In this document: piece after piece, positions 56,819-64,000 of the stretch
Layout of the letters: every line of letters starts with the position of its first letter
Numbering within the stretch: position 1 is the stretch's first letter
IMG/VR virus record: IMGVR_UViG_3300009130_001466
Span: 48,802-112,801 of that record
Length of the DNA stretch: 64,000 nt
DNA from: a virus
Strand: one strand, 5' to 3'
Translations under genes and position numbers: made by a program
The notes under the pieces: model-generated
Seen by the model: the letters and a program-made list of their open reading frames with translations, nothing else
Told to the model about the DNA's origin: nothing
The model's database searches: none

Positions 56819-57304
56819 TTAGCCTTTTCTCCCACCAGGAGTGAAGTAGAACCCGATGATTGCTCCCAAAGTGGTGATTGCGACCAGAGAGATGTGCCCT
56901 GTCGTAATTGTTGAGGTGATTTCACTCCCACTTGGGAATTTAATAAACCCCCATAGGATTGTTGTGGCTTCTTTGCTTTCTGGTGGAGTGAAGGTGACAA
57001 GCGTGGTGTTTGGGTAGATTGTACAGAGGATGGATATGATTGCGAAGTTGAGCATCCCCATAAAAGCAATAAGGCGACGAGTAGCCCTAGTGAACATACC
57101 AGTATCCTTATCCGTTTCGCCGACCAATATTTTTTGAAAATCGTTGTCCATTTCACGGATTTGCATATCCCTAATAAGCTCTCTGCGTTCTTTTGCAGCT
57201 TTAGCTTCTGAAATGCCTTGAAAAATGCCACCAATAATCTTAAGCATACTGCCCATACCAGTCGCCCCCAGTGTCGATAATAACATCGTGATAAGTCCAA
57301 ACAT
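56819..57304 (-). CDS. Membrane protein, putative holin
   Basis: 161 residues with an amphipathic N-terminus, a charged middle (EAKAAKERRELIRDMQI), and two transmembrane helices near 85-105 and 135-155, ending FYFTPGGRKG. Class II motif seven bases upstream. With the neighbouring small membrane proteins it probably forms a lysis cassette. Confidence 0.5.
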   Translation of the reverse strand: MFGLITMLLSTLGATGMGSMLKIIGGIFQGISEAKAAKERRELIRDMQIREMDNDFQKILVGETDKDTGMFTRATRRLIAFMGMLNFAIISILCTIYPNTTLVTFTPPESKEATTILWGFIKFPSGSEITSTITTGHISLVAITTLGAIIGFYFTPGGRKG

Positions 57305-57311
57305 ACCTTCA

Positions 57312-57319
57312 TTTACACT
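57312..57319 (-). promoter_or_regulatory. Class II promoter motif
   Basis: AGTGTAAA, seven bases before the ATG at 57304. Confidence 0.5.
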
Positions 57320-57342
57320 ATAATACGTTTTTTTTGTAAAAA

Positions 57343-57597
57343 TTAAATTATATAATTTGTTGGGCTGTATTTTATACCTATTCGCCCTACATTAGACTCT
57401 TGGTCAATACACCAACCCTCATATTCGATGTGATCTTCGGCATGAATTGTTCTATATATTTGATAAAACAGTTTTTCTTCGCCTAGCATTAAGCAATGAT
57501 ACTCTTTATCCACAGACAAAAGAGAGCCTTCTCCTTTGAATTCCTCAAGCCTTTTTAGAGCTTTATTTGTTCCTAATACTTCTATTTGTCCTTTCAT
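57343..57597 (-). CDS. Small protein
   Basis: 84 residues from the ATG at 57597 (a longer start would read through the promoter motif). Mixed alpha/beta (LLSVDKEYHCLMLGEEKLFY). Unknown. Confidence 0.55.
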   Translation of the reverse strand: MKGQIEVLGTNKALKRLEEFKGEGSLLSVDKEYHCLMLGEEKLFYQIYRTIHAEDHIEYEGWCIDQESNVGRIGIKYSPTNYII

Positions 57598-57604
57598 AAT
57601 TCGA

Positions 57605-57612
57605 TTTACACT
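57605..57612 (-). promoter_or_regulatory. Class II promoter motif
   Basis: AGTGTAAA, seven bases before the ATG at 57597; overlaps the end of the upstream gene. Confidence 0.5.
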
Positions 57613-58100
57613 TATATTTTTTTCCATCGTTGGTGAGGTAATTCTAAGACATCACTCATCTTAATAATAGAGATTAAATCTTTGCGACCTTCTCTTTGGT
57701 AGCCTTTGTATAACGCATCTTTACTATTTGTTACTTTCTTAGTCAAATCGCATTTTACTTGACACATACCTAAAAGATAATTGCGTTTGATTAAAACAAA
57801 GTCATCATCACGCTCAAAAGCAATCACATCTGTCTGACCACGAAGCCAGCCTTCACGACCTTGGACATTTAAGAACTCAACCCAAAGAAGCTGATCTTGT
57901 TCCTGTGAATCTGAGCGACTAATCTTCTTTTTAGCTTTTACATCAATAGTGCCAAAATTACTAAAGTAATCAATATGGAGAAATTGCTCTTCTCTATTTG
58001 CCTTCCGATAGTTCGGATCGCGTTGACGCAGAAGCGGAGCGAACTCTTTTTCAATTCGTTGCCCACGATTCCAGCTACTACTGTTTTTCCATTTACTCAT
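57612..58100 (-). CDS. PD-(D/E)XK-like nuclease-fold protein
   Basis: 162 residues. RGQRIEKEFAPLL, HIDYFSNFG (D44) and TIDVKAKKK (D53-V-K55) match the E-D-(D/E)xK core of small phage PD-(D/E)XK proteins. A DNA endonuclease is inferred; the motif is clear but the fold is unconfirmed. Confidence 0.55.
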   Translation of the reverse strand: MSKWKNSSSWNRGQRIEKEFAPLLRQRDPNYRKANREEQFLHIDYFSNFGTIDVKAKKKISRSDSQEQDQLLWVEFLNVQGREGWLRGQTDVIAFERDDDFVLIKRNYLLGMCQVKCDLTKKVTNSKDALYKGYQREGRKDLISIIKMSDVLELPHQRWKKI

Positions 58101-58111
58101 TATCTTTTATC

Positions 58112-58735
58112 TTATTTGATTTTTTTTGAATTGTCAAGGGTTTTTATATGAGATAGGTTTAAATTTATTTTAGATTTTAAATCTTTTACTGTTTTGTCCC
58201 AATTATCAAAACAGCCTATATAATCATAGTCATCTGAATATTTTAATAAATCTTTTCTAAACCTATACTTTATACCTAAATTTTCTACTAAAATATCATC
58301 TTCGCTGTTAAAAATATCAATTAAACATTGGTCTGTTTTTTTGTTAAGTTCACTCATTATTTGATATAAAAAAACATCATAGTCATCTTCTATATTTTTT
58401 TTTAAAAATTTATAAGACCCAAAATACCTTACGCCCTTTAAATATTCTTTTATTAAGTTTGTTTTGTCAACCCTTATCGTAAACCAAAAATCTCCTTGAT
58501 TTTTTTTAATTTTTTTTGAATCAAAAATTCCATGTATAACCTCGCATCTAGGAAAGTTATGATTTTTAGGAGTTATATTTAACTTATTATTTGGAGAGTT
58601 GTATTGCGAATCGTCAACTAATTCAAAAACTTCATGTATATGTAAGCTTTCTGAAAATTGTTTTTTTATTGAGTCTACAATTTTAGGATACAGTGTGCAT
58701 GGATGAGATTGATAAACTATCATTTTTTTATCCAA
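58112..58735 (-). CDS. Sulfotransferase-like protein (weak)
   Basis: 207 residues. FWFTIRVDKTNLIKEYLKGV and a late SDDYDYIGCFDNWDKTVKDL recall the ending of some sulfotransferase-family proteins, but a PAPS-binding P-loop is not visible. It is the last gene of the polyamine operon and overlaps speE by 16 bases, so a role in modifying a small product is possible. Confidence 0.35.
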   Translation of the reverse strand: MDKKMIVYQSHPCTLYPKIVDSIKKQFSESLHIHEVFELVDDSQYNSPNNKLNITPKNHNFPRCEVIHGIFDSKKIKKNQGDFWFTIRVDKTNLIKEYLKGVRYFGSYKFLKKNIEDDYDVFLYQIMSELNKKTDQCLIDIFNSEDDILVENLGIKYRFRKDLLKYSDDYDYIGCFDNWDKTVKDLKSKINLNLSHIKTLDNSKKIK

Positions 58736-59499
58736 TTTACCTTATTTAAAAAAGCTTTAGTTTTTTGGTACTCTTTTGAATTCAAGCGAAAATATTCAAT
58801 AAATTTTTCGGGTATATTAATTTGTTTATTTGCAGATAACGAAAAAAGCGTATTTTCTTTATAACCATCCCTGAGATAAGTGCAAAAGAAAAAATTTAAA
58901 TAATCGAAAACTTCATAAAGCGAGTTATAAACTTCATTAGCTACTCTATAATTTACAGCAGGCGTTTGGACTTGACAAGATAACAACCCATCATCTTTTA
59001 AAATATTTTTTAAATCTTTGTAAAACTCCTTTTTAAAAAGAGGCTTAGATCGATTTATGGGATCTGTCGAATCAACTAAAATTATGTCGTATTTTTTATC
59101 TATTGATTTAACAAATTCTTTAGCATCATCAAATGTCAAATTTACTCTAGGGTTATTAAAAGATGAAGCCATTTGTGGAAAATATTCTCTGCACACAGAT
59201 ACCACTTCTTTGTCTATTTCGCATTGGTCGATAGATTCAATAGTATCATATTTCAAACATTCTCTTGCAATTCCCCCGTCCCCTCCTCCAATAATTAACA
59301 CATTATTTGGTTTGCCATGAATAGAAAAGGGGATTTTAGTCATTGTATCATGGTATTCGATTTCATCAAATTCAGAAAATTGCTCTACATCATCAAGAAA
59401 TAAAGATTTGCCGAAATTTGTTTCATAGACTTCTATTTTTTGGAAATCAGAATTTTTAAAAAACAATCTTTTTTTGAGTTTAGTTGATGTTATTTTCAT
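58720..59499 (-). CDS. speE: Spermidine synthase
   Basis: 259 residues. GGGDGGIAREC (71-81), an Asp-ending VLIIGG strand, IDQCEID (SAM-binding acidic residue), FDDAKEFV and YDIILVDSTDP (137-147) are the signature of aminopropyltransferases, which make spermidine from putrescine and decarboxylated SAM. It overlaps speD by 20 bases, matching pathway order. Confidence 0.85.
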   Translation of the reverse strand: MKITSTKLKKRLFFKNSDFQKIEVYETNFGKSLFLDDVEQFSEFDEIEYHDTMTKIPFSIHGKPNNVLIIGGGDGGIARECLKYDTIESIDQCEIDKEVVSVCREYFPQMASSFNNPRVNLTFDDAKEFVKSIDKKYDIILVDSTDPINRSKPLFKKEFYKDLKNILKDDGLLSCQVQTPAVNYRVANEVYNSLYEVFDYLNFFFCTYLRDGYKENTLFSLSANKQINIPEKFIEYFRLNSKEYQKTKAFLNKVNWIKK

Positions 59500-59836
59500 T
59501 AATTTTTCCTCTATCGTTAATTTTTATTGATTTCTTTTTTGCTTTAAAGTTTTTGCATAAATATTCAACAGACTTATCTGTACCTTCTTTACAACAAAAT
59601 ATATCAATCGCACAATACTTATGTTCAGGCCAAGTATGTATTGAGAAATGAGACTCACAAACACAAATCACTCCTGTAACACCCTGCGGAGAAAATTTAT
59701 GAAAATATTTATTTAATATTTTGCATCCAGATATTTCTACAGCTTTTGTTAAAACTGATTCTACGAATTCTACGGAATTAATCAAATTAGAATCGCAATC
59801 ATGCAAATCGATGAGAATATGTTTGGCTAGATTCAT
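59480..59836 (-). CDS. speD: S-adenosylmethionine decarboxylase proenzyme
   Basis: 118 residues. CESHFSIHTWPEHKYCAIDIFCC holds the autocleavage/pyruvoyl Ser62 (E-S-H), the catalytic His and Cys of bacterial SpeD. It produces the aminopropyl donor for speE. The ATG overlaps the upstream stop (TAATG). Confidence 0.85.
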   Translation of the reverse strand: MNLAKHILIDLHDCDSNLINSVEFVESVLTKAVEISGCKILNKYFHKFSPQGVTGVICVCESHFSIHTWPEHKYCAIDIFCCKEGTDKSVEYLCKNFKAKKKSIKINDRGKINENNIN

Positions 59837-60582
59837 TATTTTATAGTGAAACCATAAGTAATGGCTATGCCCTGTTCTAGATTTTCAATTTTATGCCACC
59901 AAAACATAGGAATGTTTAAAGATTCGCCTTCGTTCAAGATTACGGTATCGTATTCTATATTTTTGTTATCTAAAATATCTTTTGTAGTCTCCATGCACCA
60001 AGCGGCTCCGTTTTGTAAAGTTAGGTCGTATTTTAAATATTTAGAATATTTAGGATGTATTAAATAGACTCTTTTTTTACCCTCTATAACTGTTAATATA
60101 GAATGTTCGTAAGGTTTTTTGTAATAATTTTCTCCATGTAAAGATTTTATAAGCTTATCTTGCTTAAATCCATAAGAATCATAATGAAATGGAGTTATTG
60201 TGTCTTTATTGCCCCACCAAAAAGACAATCTACCACTTTCTCCAAATCCGTATTTATTTAAAATATCATTCTTTAAGTCTAATTCATGTAAGAAATCATA
60301 CGCATCCTCGGTTTTAAAATAATATAGACTTTGGGGTGTTTTTAAAAAATTTTCAGCATACTCTTTAATTGTGATATCTATTGCTGGGAAATCACTCCTT
60401 GTCATTAAATCAAAATCTTCGTTGCTTTTTTGAACCCGAATGGGGAAATCAGGAAAATTTTTAAGCAACAGCTCTTTATTTAGAATCTCATTAATACCAA
60501 AATCAGTATTAATCTTGAATGGTTTATTTATAACTAATTGGTTAAACAGCTCTTCCTCTACAATTTCCTGAACTAAACTCAT
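59836..60582 (-). CDS. JmjC/cupin-type Fe(II)/2-oxoglutarate-dependent oxygenase
   Basis: 248 residues. FHYDSYGF gives HxD (H133, D135), WWHKIE gives the second His (H230), within a cupin-8/JmjC layout including SILTVIEGKKRVYLIHP and NEGESLNIP. Probable hydroxylase of a protein or small molecule. First gene of the polyamine operon. Confidence 0.65.
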   Translation of the reverse strand: MSLVQEIVEEELFNQLVINKPFKINTDFGINEILNKELLLKNFPDFPIRVQKSNEDFDLMTRSDFPAIDITIKEYAENFLKTPQSLYYFKTEDAYDFLHELDLKNDILNKYGFGESGRLSFWWGNKDTITPFHYDSYGFKQDKLIKSLHGENYYKKPYEHSILTVIEGKKRVYLIHPKYSKYLKYDLTLQNGAAWCMETTKDILDNKNIEYDTVILNEGESLNIPMFWWHKIENLEQGIAITYGFTIK

Positions 60583-60591
60583 TTTGTTGTT

Positions 60592-60876
60592 TTAATCTTC
60601 TGTCTCTATAATAGTCCCTTTTTGGACATAAGTGCCTAACTCTCCATGATCGATCAAAACTTCAATAATTTTTTCATAAAGCTCGTCATAATCATCGCCA
60701 CTGTATTCAGTACCAATATTGTATCTGCGATCTTCGTCATATTCGTGAAGGGTGTGGTCGCCATGATTATCGTCTTCATCAACAACAATCATATATTTCT
60801 TTCCATCGTATTCGACTGGAACGTGCCAACAGGTGCGTTGGTAATGAATATTTGCGTCTTCTAATATTGTAATCAT
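60592..60876 (-). CDS. Small acidic protein, paralogue of 62360-62644
   Basis: 94 residues. I-EDAxIxYQRxCWxVxxEY, DEDDNxGDxxLxEYD and YNIGxE match the gene at 62360 throughout; highly Asp/Glu-rich. Unknown. Confidence 0.6.
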   Translation of the reverse strand: MITILEDANIHYQRTCWHVPVEYDGKKYMIVVDEDDNHGDHTLHEYDEDRRYNIGTEYSGDDYDELYEKIIEVLIDHGELGTYVQKGTIIETED

Positions 60877-60877
60877 A

Positions 60878-61246
60878 TTATTTCTCTTTTACAAATAAAC
60901 CATTAACCATCTTACCCTTACGATCCTTGATTTCATCATAAGCGTCAGCCAAGCAATCAACAGAGTCTAAGCCAACCATTTTTGCAAGCAAAATAATTGT
61001 AACTATCATATCACCAATGCCATCGGCAACTTCTAGGATAGCCTCTTCACCTTTCCCAAGTCGCGTAAGAGCGTCGAGTGTTTCGTCAAGTTCTTCTTGT
61101 GTTTTACTTATTTGCTTGATTGCATTTGAATTCTCGAAAATATTTCGATCATTCGCCCACTTCACAACTTTTTCTTGTAGTTCTTCGTATTTCATATTTT
61201 TTTTCATTCTATTTCTGTTAGAGTATGAGAAAGTTCCTTTGCACAT
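60878..61246 (-). CDS. MazG-like nucleotide pyrophosphohydrolase
   Basis: 122 residues from the ATG at 61246, which follows a strong AAGGAGG; shorter in-frame starts (61207, 61195) give the usual MazG length. Helical ISKTQEELDETLDAL and EVADGIGDMIVTIILLAKMV carry the Exx(E/D)...D metal residues of the MazG-like all-alpha NTP-PPase fold. Probably hydrolyses NTPs or (p)ppGpp-like nucleotides. Confidence 0.65.
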   Translation of the reverse strand: MCKGTFSYSNRNRMKKNMKYEELQEKVVKWANDRNIFENSNAIKQISKTQEELDETLDALTRLGKGEEAILEVADGIGDMIVTIILLAKMVGLDSVDCLADAYDEIKDRKGKMVNGLFVKEK

Positions 61247-61247
61247 A

Positions 61248-61871
61248 TTATAATTCCTCCTTGTAATAACTCCAGCATTCTTTTGCCGACTCTTCATTAA
61301 AAGTTTCTTTGTTTTCGTGCCATTCTGGGTTGATCCATCCGACTTTAGCAGTAAAAGATTTCTCTCTGGTGTCTACGCAGTCGGAATCTATTTCGAGAAG
61401 TTGCCCATCGTAATAAAGATCTTGAACAAAGCCACCAACATCTGTTTCCACTTCGCTGATTACTAATTTTTGTAGATCTAAATCTTCTCCATCAGTCTCA
61501 ACCTCCCAACTTGCAAATATACCTTTTTCTGATCCGTGGAAAAGCAAGACGGGGACTGAACCATTTCCCGAATCTGTTATATACGCCTCGCGTGACATAA
61601 AAGTCGAAATAGATAAATCGTCACGAATTTCTTCTTCTTCTCCATCTTTTATTTCGCAAAGTGTAAAAAGTCCATCGGAGTACATCCCGTAACCATGTTC
61701 AAGGTCAGCTTCGTCATAAAAAGTATCTTGAACTTCTTGAACTAAATCATGCTCGCTAGAATCGCCATTTTCAATCATTTCTGACCAGTCATCAACAAAA
61801 TCCACATCTTTCGTGCAGATTGCATATTCGCCGCCATAACCAACAGCTGTAATTTTGAATTTTCTTTTCAT
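61248..61871 (-). CDS. Acidic protein
   Basis: 207 residues, pI very low; DLVQEVQDTFYDEADLEHGY and EVETDVGGFVQDLYYDGQLL. Unknown; stop lies just before the MazG start. Confidence 0.55.
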   Translation of the reverse strand: MKRKFKITAVGYGGEYAICTKDVDFVDDWSEMIENGDSSEHDLVQEVQDTFYDEADLEHGYGMYSDGLFTLCEIKDGEEEEIRDDLSISTFMSREAYITDSGNGSVPVLLFHGSEKGIFASWEVETDGEDLDLQKLVISEVETDVGGFVQDLYYDGQLLEIDSDCVDTREKSFTAKVGWINPEWHENKETFNEESAKECWSYYKEEL

Positions 61872-61915
61872 TATTTATATACTTTATTTGAAATTTTTAA
61901 TATTGTCAAGCGTTT

Positions 61916-62206
61916 TCATTGTTTTTCTTCAAATTCAAATTGAGTGTTAAGAATTTTCATTGCGTATTTGGTCACATGATTTAACGCTTCCATATCTTTA
62001 TACTCGACATATCGATCACCGACAGTTTCCATATAGTAACCTTCTTTACCTCTCTTTAACCAGCAAATAGTGATACAAGTTTCCTCACCTAAACTCTCAC
62101 TATAAATCCAAGCAATGATCTCGCTTGGTCTATCCTCATCAATAGTATATCCATGAGAATCTTTTACGCCATTCTGTCTAAACTCTACATTATTGTATCT
62201 CATCAT
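61916..62206 (-). CDS. Small protein
   Basis: 96 residues, alpha/beta (IIAWIYSESLGEETCITICW; MEALNHVTKYAMKIL). Overlaps the upstream gene by about 17 bases. Unknown. Confidence 0.5.
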   Translation of the reverse strand: MMRYNNVEFRQNGVKDSHGYTIDEDRPSEIIAWIYSESLGEETCITICWLKRGKEGYYMETVGDRYVEYKDMEALNHVTKYAMKILNTQFEFEEKQ

Positions 62207-62375
62207 AACTGTTTATCGTTTTCCATACCTTCTGCTTATTATCAATATCACTCGAAAGGATCATGATATTTCTATAAGGTTTATACAAATACCACGCTAA
62301 AAAATCAAACCTTAGAAATAATTTAGCGATTAAATCACCTATCCAAAATAGTATTAGTGCTAATATTGTTCGCAT
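62190..62375 (-). CDS. Small membrane protein
   Basis: 61 residues with an N-terminal hydrophobic helix (ILALILFWIGDLIAKLFL). Overlaps both neighbours by 16-17 bases. Unknown. Confidence 0.45.
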   Translation of the reverse strand: MRTILALILFWIGDLIAKLFLRFDFLAWYLYKPYRNIMILSSDIDNKQKVWKTINSYDEIQ

Positions 62376-62644
62376 TCGATAATCAATCCTTTCTTCATTC
62401 CCGAACTCATTTCACCTGATTCCCATAGTGTTTCAACGACTTCATCATATAGATCAGACATATTACTAATTTCATTTCCTATATTATACGGTTTTGATGA
62501 ATCATATTCATATAGAGAAACATCTCCACCGTTATCATCTTCATCAGATAAGACAATATATTTATTATCTTTGTATTCTATAGCCACATTCCAACAAACT
62601 CGTTGATATGTGATCTGCGCATCTTCTATTATTTTTATATCCAT
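62360..62644 (-). CDS. Small acidic protein, paralogue of 60592-60876
   Basis: 94 residues, colinear similarity to the 60592 gene; unknown function. Duplicated genes 1.8 kb apart with intervening unrelated genes. Confidence 0.6.
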   Translation of the reverse strand: MDIKIIEDAQITYQRVCWNVAIEYKDNKYIVLSDEDDNGGDVSLYEYDSSKPYNIGNEISNMSDLYDEVVETLWESGEMSSGMKKGLIIECEQY

Positions 62645-62648
62645 AATT

Positions 62649-63026
62649 TTAATTTCCGTGTCCCTTTAATCTATAAACTCTATTTTCAGCATAAGCAATC
62701 ATACCGTCAATATATGCGCTGTGCTGACTTACAATACTTTCTGGAATATTTTCTTGCTCGTATTCTAAATGATAATAGAATCTCAAACTATTAAACTTTT
62801 CTTTAACTTGATCTGCTACTACTTGAGGAAAATTGACGCCGCCTTTCACTCCATTACAGTATTGAACATATCCACAATTAGTCATAGCATCACACAATTC
62901 ATCAATGATTGGAAGCCAATCAGTTGGCACTTCAAGTCCCCAACACATACAAGTCTCAGTCATTGGCTTATCTTTATCTCCAAAGATTTTTGGATACTTT
63001 TCAAATATTTCTTTTTGAGTTATCAT
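62649..63026 (-). CDS. Uncharacterised protein
   Basis: 125 residues from the ATG at 63026. ETCMCWGLEVPTDWLPII and YVQYCNGVKGGVNF; pattern of a small phage protein family sometimes found in T4-like phages, unnamed here. Confidence 0.5.
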   Translation of the reverse strand: MITQKEIFEKYPKIFGDKDKPMTETCMCWGLEVPTDWLPIIDELCDAMTNCGYVQYCNGVKGGVNFPQVVADQVKEKFNSLRFYYHLEYEQENIPESIVSQHSAYIDGMIAYAENRVYRLKGHGN

Positions 63027-63028
63027 AA

Positions 63029-63577
63029 TTATACCCACATAAAGTCTTTATTAGCTACAATCCAAGTCATATAGCGTTTATCTAATTTACTAATCTCTGC
63101 TTCTAAGCGATGTACCTCAGCATATTTTTCTTTATAGCTTCTTAGATCGGGTTCTTCTTTAGTCAGATTACTAAACTTTGGATAAGCTTCATCAATCTGT
63201 TTTTCGAGATCGTCACGACCATTCTTTGCATACTCATAGCACTTCTTCAATCCGTTTGCAAACTTCTTATGTTCTGGCGAATCATCCCAATTAATACGCT
63301 CAAAACACTTTTCTTCATCAACATAGTGAATAACACAACCAAAGAGAAACTTCGGAATAAGTTCAACCTTATCACACCAACGATTATATTCGATGTGCTT
63401 CTTAATCCATCGCTGACGAGGCTTAAAGAATTCACTCACCTTATCTAATAAGCCATAATGATATCTTGGAAAAGCCCAATTCCAAAGATCACCAATATAG
63501 CTAAAGGGTTTCGGCGCAAAGTAACGCAGCCAATCTCTAAAACCCCAGAGTTTAATTTGTTCTATTGTAAGTTTCAT
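63029..63577 (-). CDS. Uncharacterised protein
   Basis: 182 residues, aromatic/charged, N-terminal WGFRDWLRYFAPKPFSYIGD then a helical coiled C-terminus. Unknown. Confidence 0.5.
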   Translation of the reverse strand: MKLTIEQIKLWGFRDWLRYFAPKPFSYIGDLWNWAFPRYHYGLLDKVSEFFKPRQRWIKKHIEYNRWCDKVELIPKFLFGCVIHYVDEEKCFERINWDDSPEHKKFANGLKKCYEYAKNGRDDLEKQIDEAYPKFSNLTKEEPDLRSYKEKYAEVHRLEAEISKLDKRYMTWIVANKDFMWV

Positions 63578-63580
63578 AAT

Positions 63581-63718
63581 CTATAATACTAATGTGATAA
63601 GTGCTACGGTCGCTATACCTAAAATAATTCCTGCTGCTGGATTACCAAAAGCATATCCGATACATCCACAAATTGTGATAAGAGATAGGGGTTTAATATT
63701 TTGTTGTAATAATTTCAT
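63581..63718 (-). CDS. Small membrane protein
   Basis: 45 residues, nearly all hydrophobic with Gly (LITICGCIGYAFGNPAAGII). Three bases upstream of the 63577 gene. Confidence 0.45.
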   Translation of the reverse strand: MKLLQQNIKPLSLITICGCIGYAFGNPAAGIILGIATVALITLVL

Positions 63719-63730
63719 AATACGATTATA

Positions 63731-63889
63731 TCATAGTTCCTCAAATTCTTTACCCCATCTCTCACCTCTCCACCATAGATCATATAACTCATCACTCGTC
63801 TTTCGTATCTCTCTGAGATCGACATTCTTAGAGGTTGATGTACACCCTGATAAGAATATAAAAATGAAAAGTAATAAGATGTTTTTCAT
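63731..63889 (-). CDS. Small lipoprotein
   Basis: 52 residues. Lipobox FIFLSGC (Cys16) follows a hydrophobic signal, so it is an outer-membrane-type lipoprotein, 36 residues when mature, like an o-spanin. The start overlaps the preceding stop. Confidence 0.55.
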   Translation of the reverse strand: MKNILLLFIFIFLSGCTSTSKNVDLREIRKTSDELYDLWWRGERWGKEFEEL

Positions 63890-64000
63890 ACCAATTTCAT
63901 CCAATCTGTCTCTTCAGGCATTAATTCACAGCCAAGTTCTTTCAACTGTTTCACTTGCGCTCCGATATTCATTTTTACTGCATAACCTTCTTTATGGCAC
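63886..64000 (-). CDS. C-terminal part of a gene running off the window
   Basis: Open frame to the window edge, ending GAQVKQLKELGCELMPEETDW...V, overlapping the lipoprotein start (ATGA). Start and function not visible. Confidence 0.45.
   Translation of the reverse strand, partial: CHKEGYAVKMNIGAQVKQLKELGCELMPEETDWMKLV

Noticed and set aside
56815-57312. 165-codon alternative frame over the holin-like gene
   Set aside because: Same strand, other frame; the class II promoter and transmembrane pattern support the 56819-57304 frame.

Overview
The window is part of the genome of a large, AT-rich tailed dsDNA phage (Caudoviricetes). The evidence is a head/tail module with large terminase, portal, protease-scaffold, major capsid, decoration protein and an 1806-residue tape measure, plus rIIA/rIIB-like genes, PhoH, a MazG-like protein, spermidine genes and nine tRNAs. 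No tail sheath or baseplate gene was recognised here, so siphovirus-like morphology is plausible but unproven. The host cannot be fixed from the sequence. Early promoters look sigma70-like (TTGACA and TATACT). No photosynthesis or integrase genes were seen.

Layout. (1) About 1-32.2 kb is the structural module, mostly on the minus strand: a repetitive fibre protein, tube-like and distal-tail proteins, tape measure and chaperone candidates; a plus-strand island (12.9-16.3 kb) of connector and tail-tube genes; then, reading back toward packaging, capsid, decoration, protease-scaffold, portal, terminase, a zinc-finger/ERCC4 nuclease, a sigma-like factor, PhoH and more tube-like proteins. (2) 32.2-35.1 kb has small transcripts, nine tRNAs and about 0.85 kb of structured non-coding sequence interleaved with them, plus a nuclease gene and a broken HNH remnant beside tRNA-Arg. 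(3) 35.4-44.9 kb is a plus-strand array of some 28 small genes, mostly cassette-like: a GC-rich composite palindrome, an A-rich spacer, a strong promoter, then the gene. A second large structured RNA candidate lies at 39.64-40.06 kb. (4) 45-64 kb is minus-strand: a RuvB-like ATPase, many small unknown genes, a macro-domain protein, rIIB, a HhH glycosylase-like protein, rIIA, a run of membrane proteins (probable lysis or envelope genes), a PD-(D/E)XK protein, a polyamine operon and a MazG-like protein.

Expression. Two promoter classes with the same start geometry can be read directly. Class I is TTGACA/T-N16/17-(T/C)ATACT-like. It lies 6-8 bases from the ATG of most cassette genes and 6-10 bases from several right-arm genes. 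Class II is AGTGTAAT/A with no clear -35, typically 7 bases before the ATG of structural genes and a few membrane/lysis genes. Both place the expected transcription start at or near the first base of the start codon, so many genes should make leaderless mRNAs. Class II probably marks late genes, and the phage sigma-like protein is a candidate reader of it.

The least explained parts are the composite-palindrome cassette array, the two large structured RNA regions, the leaderless promoter system, and a nuclease-like domain embedded in the tape measure. All calls come from reading the sequence; no database search was run.
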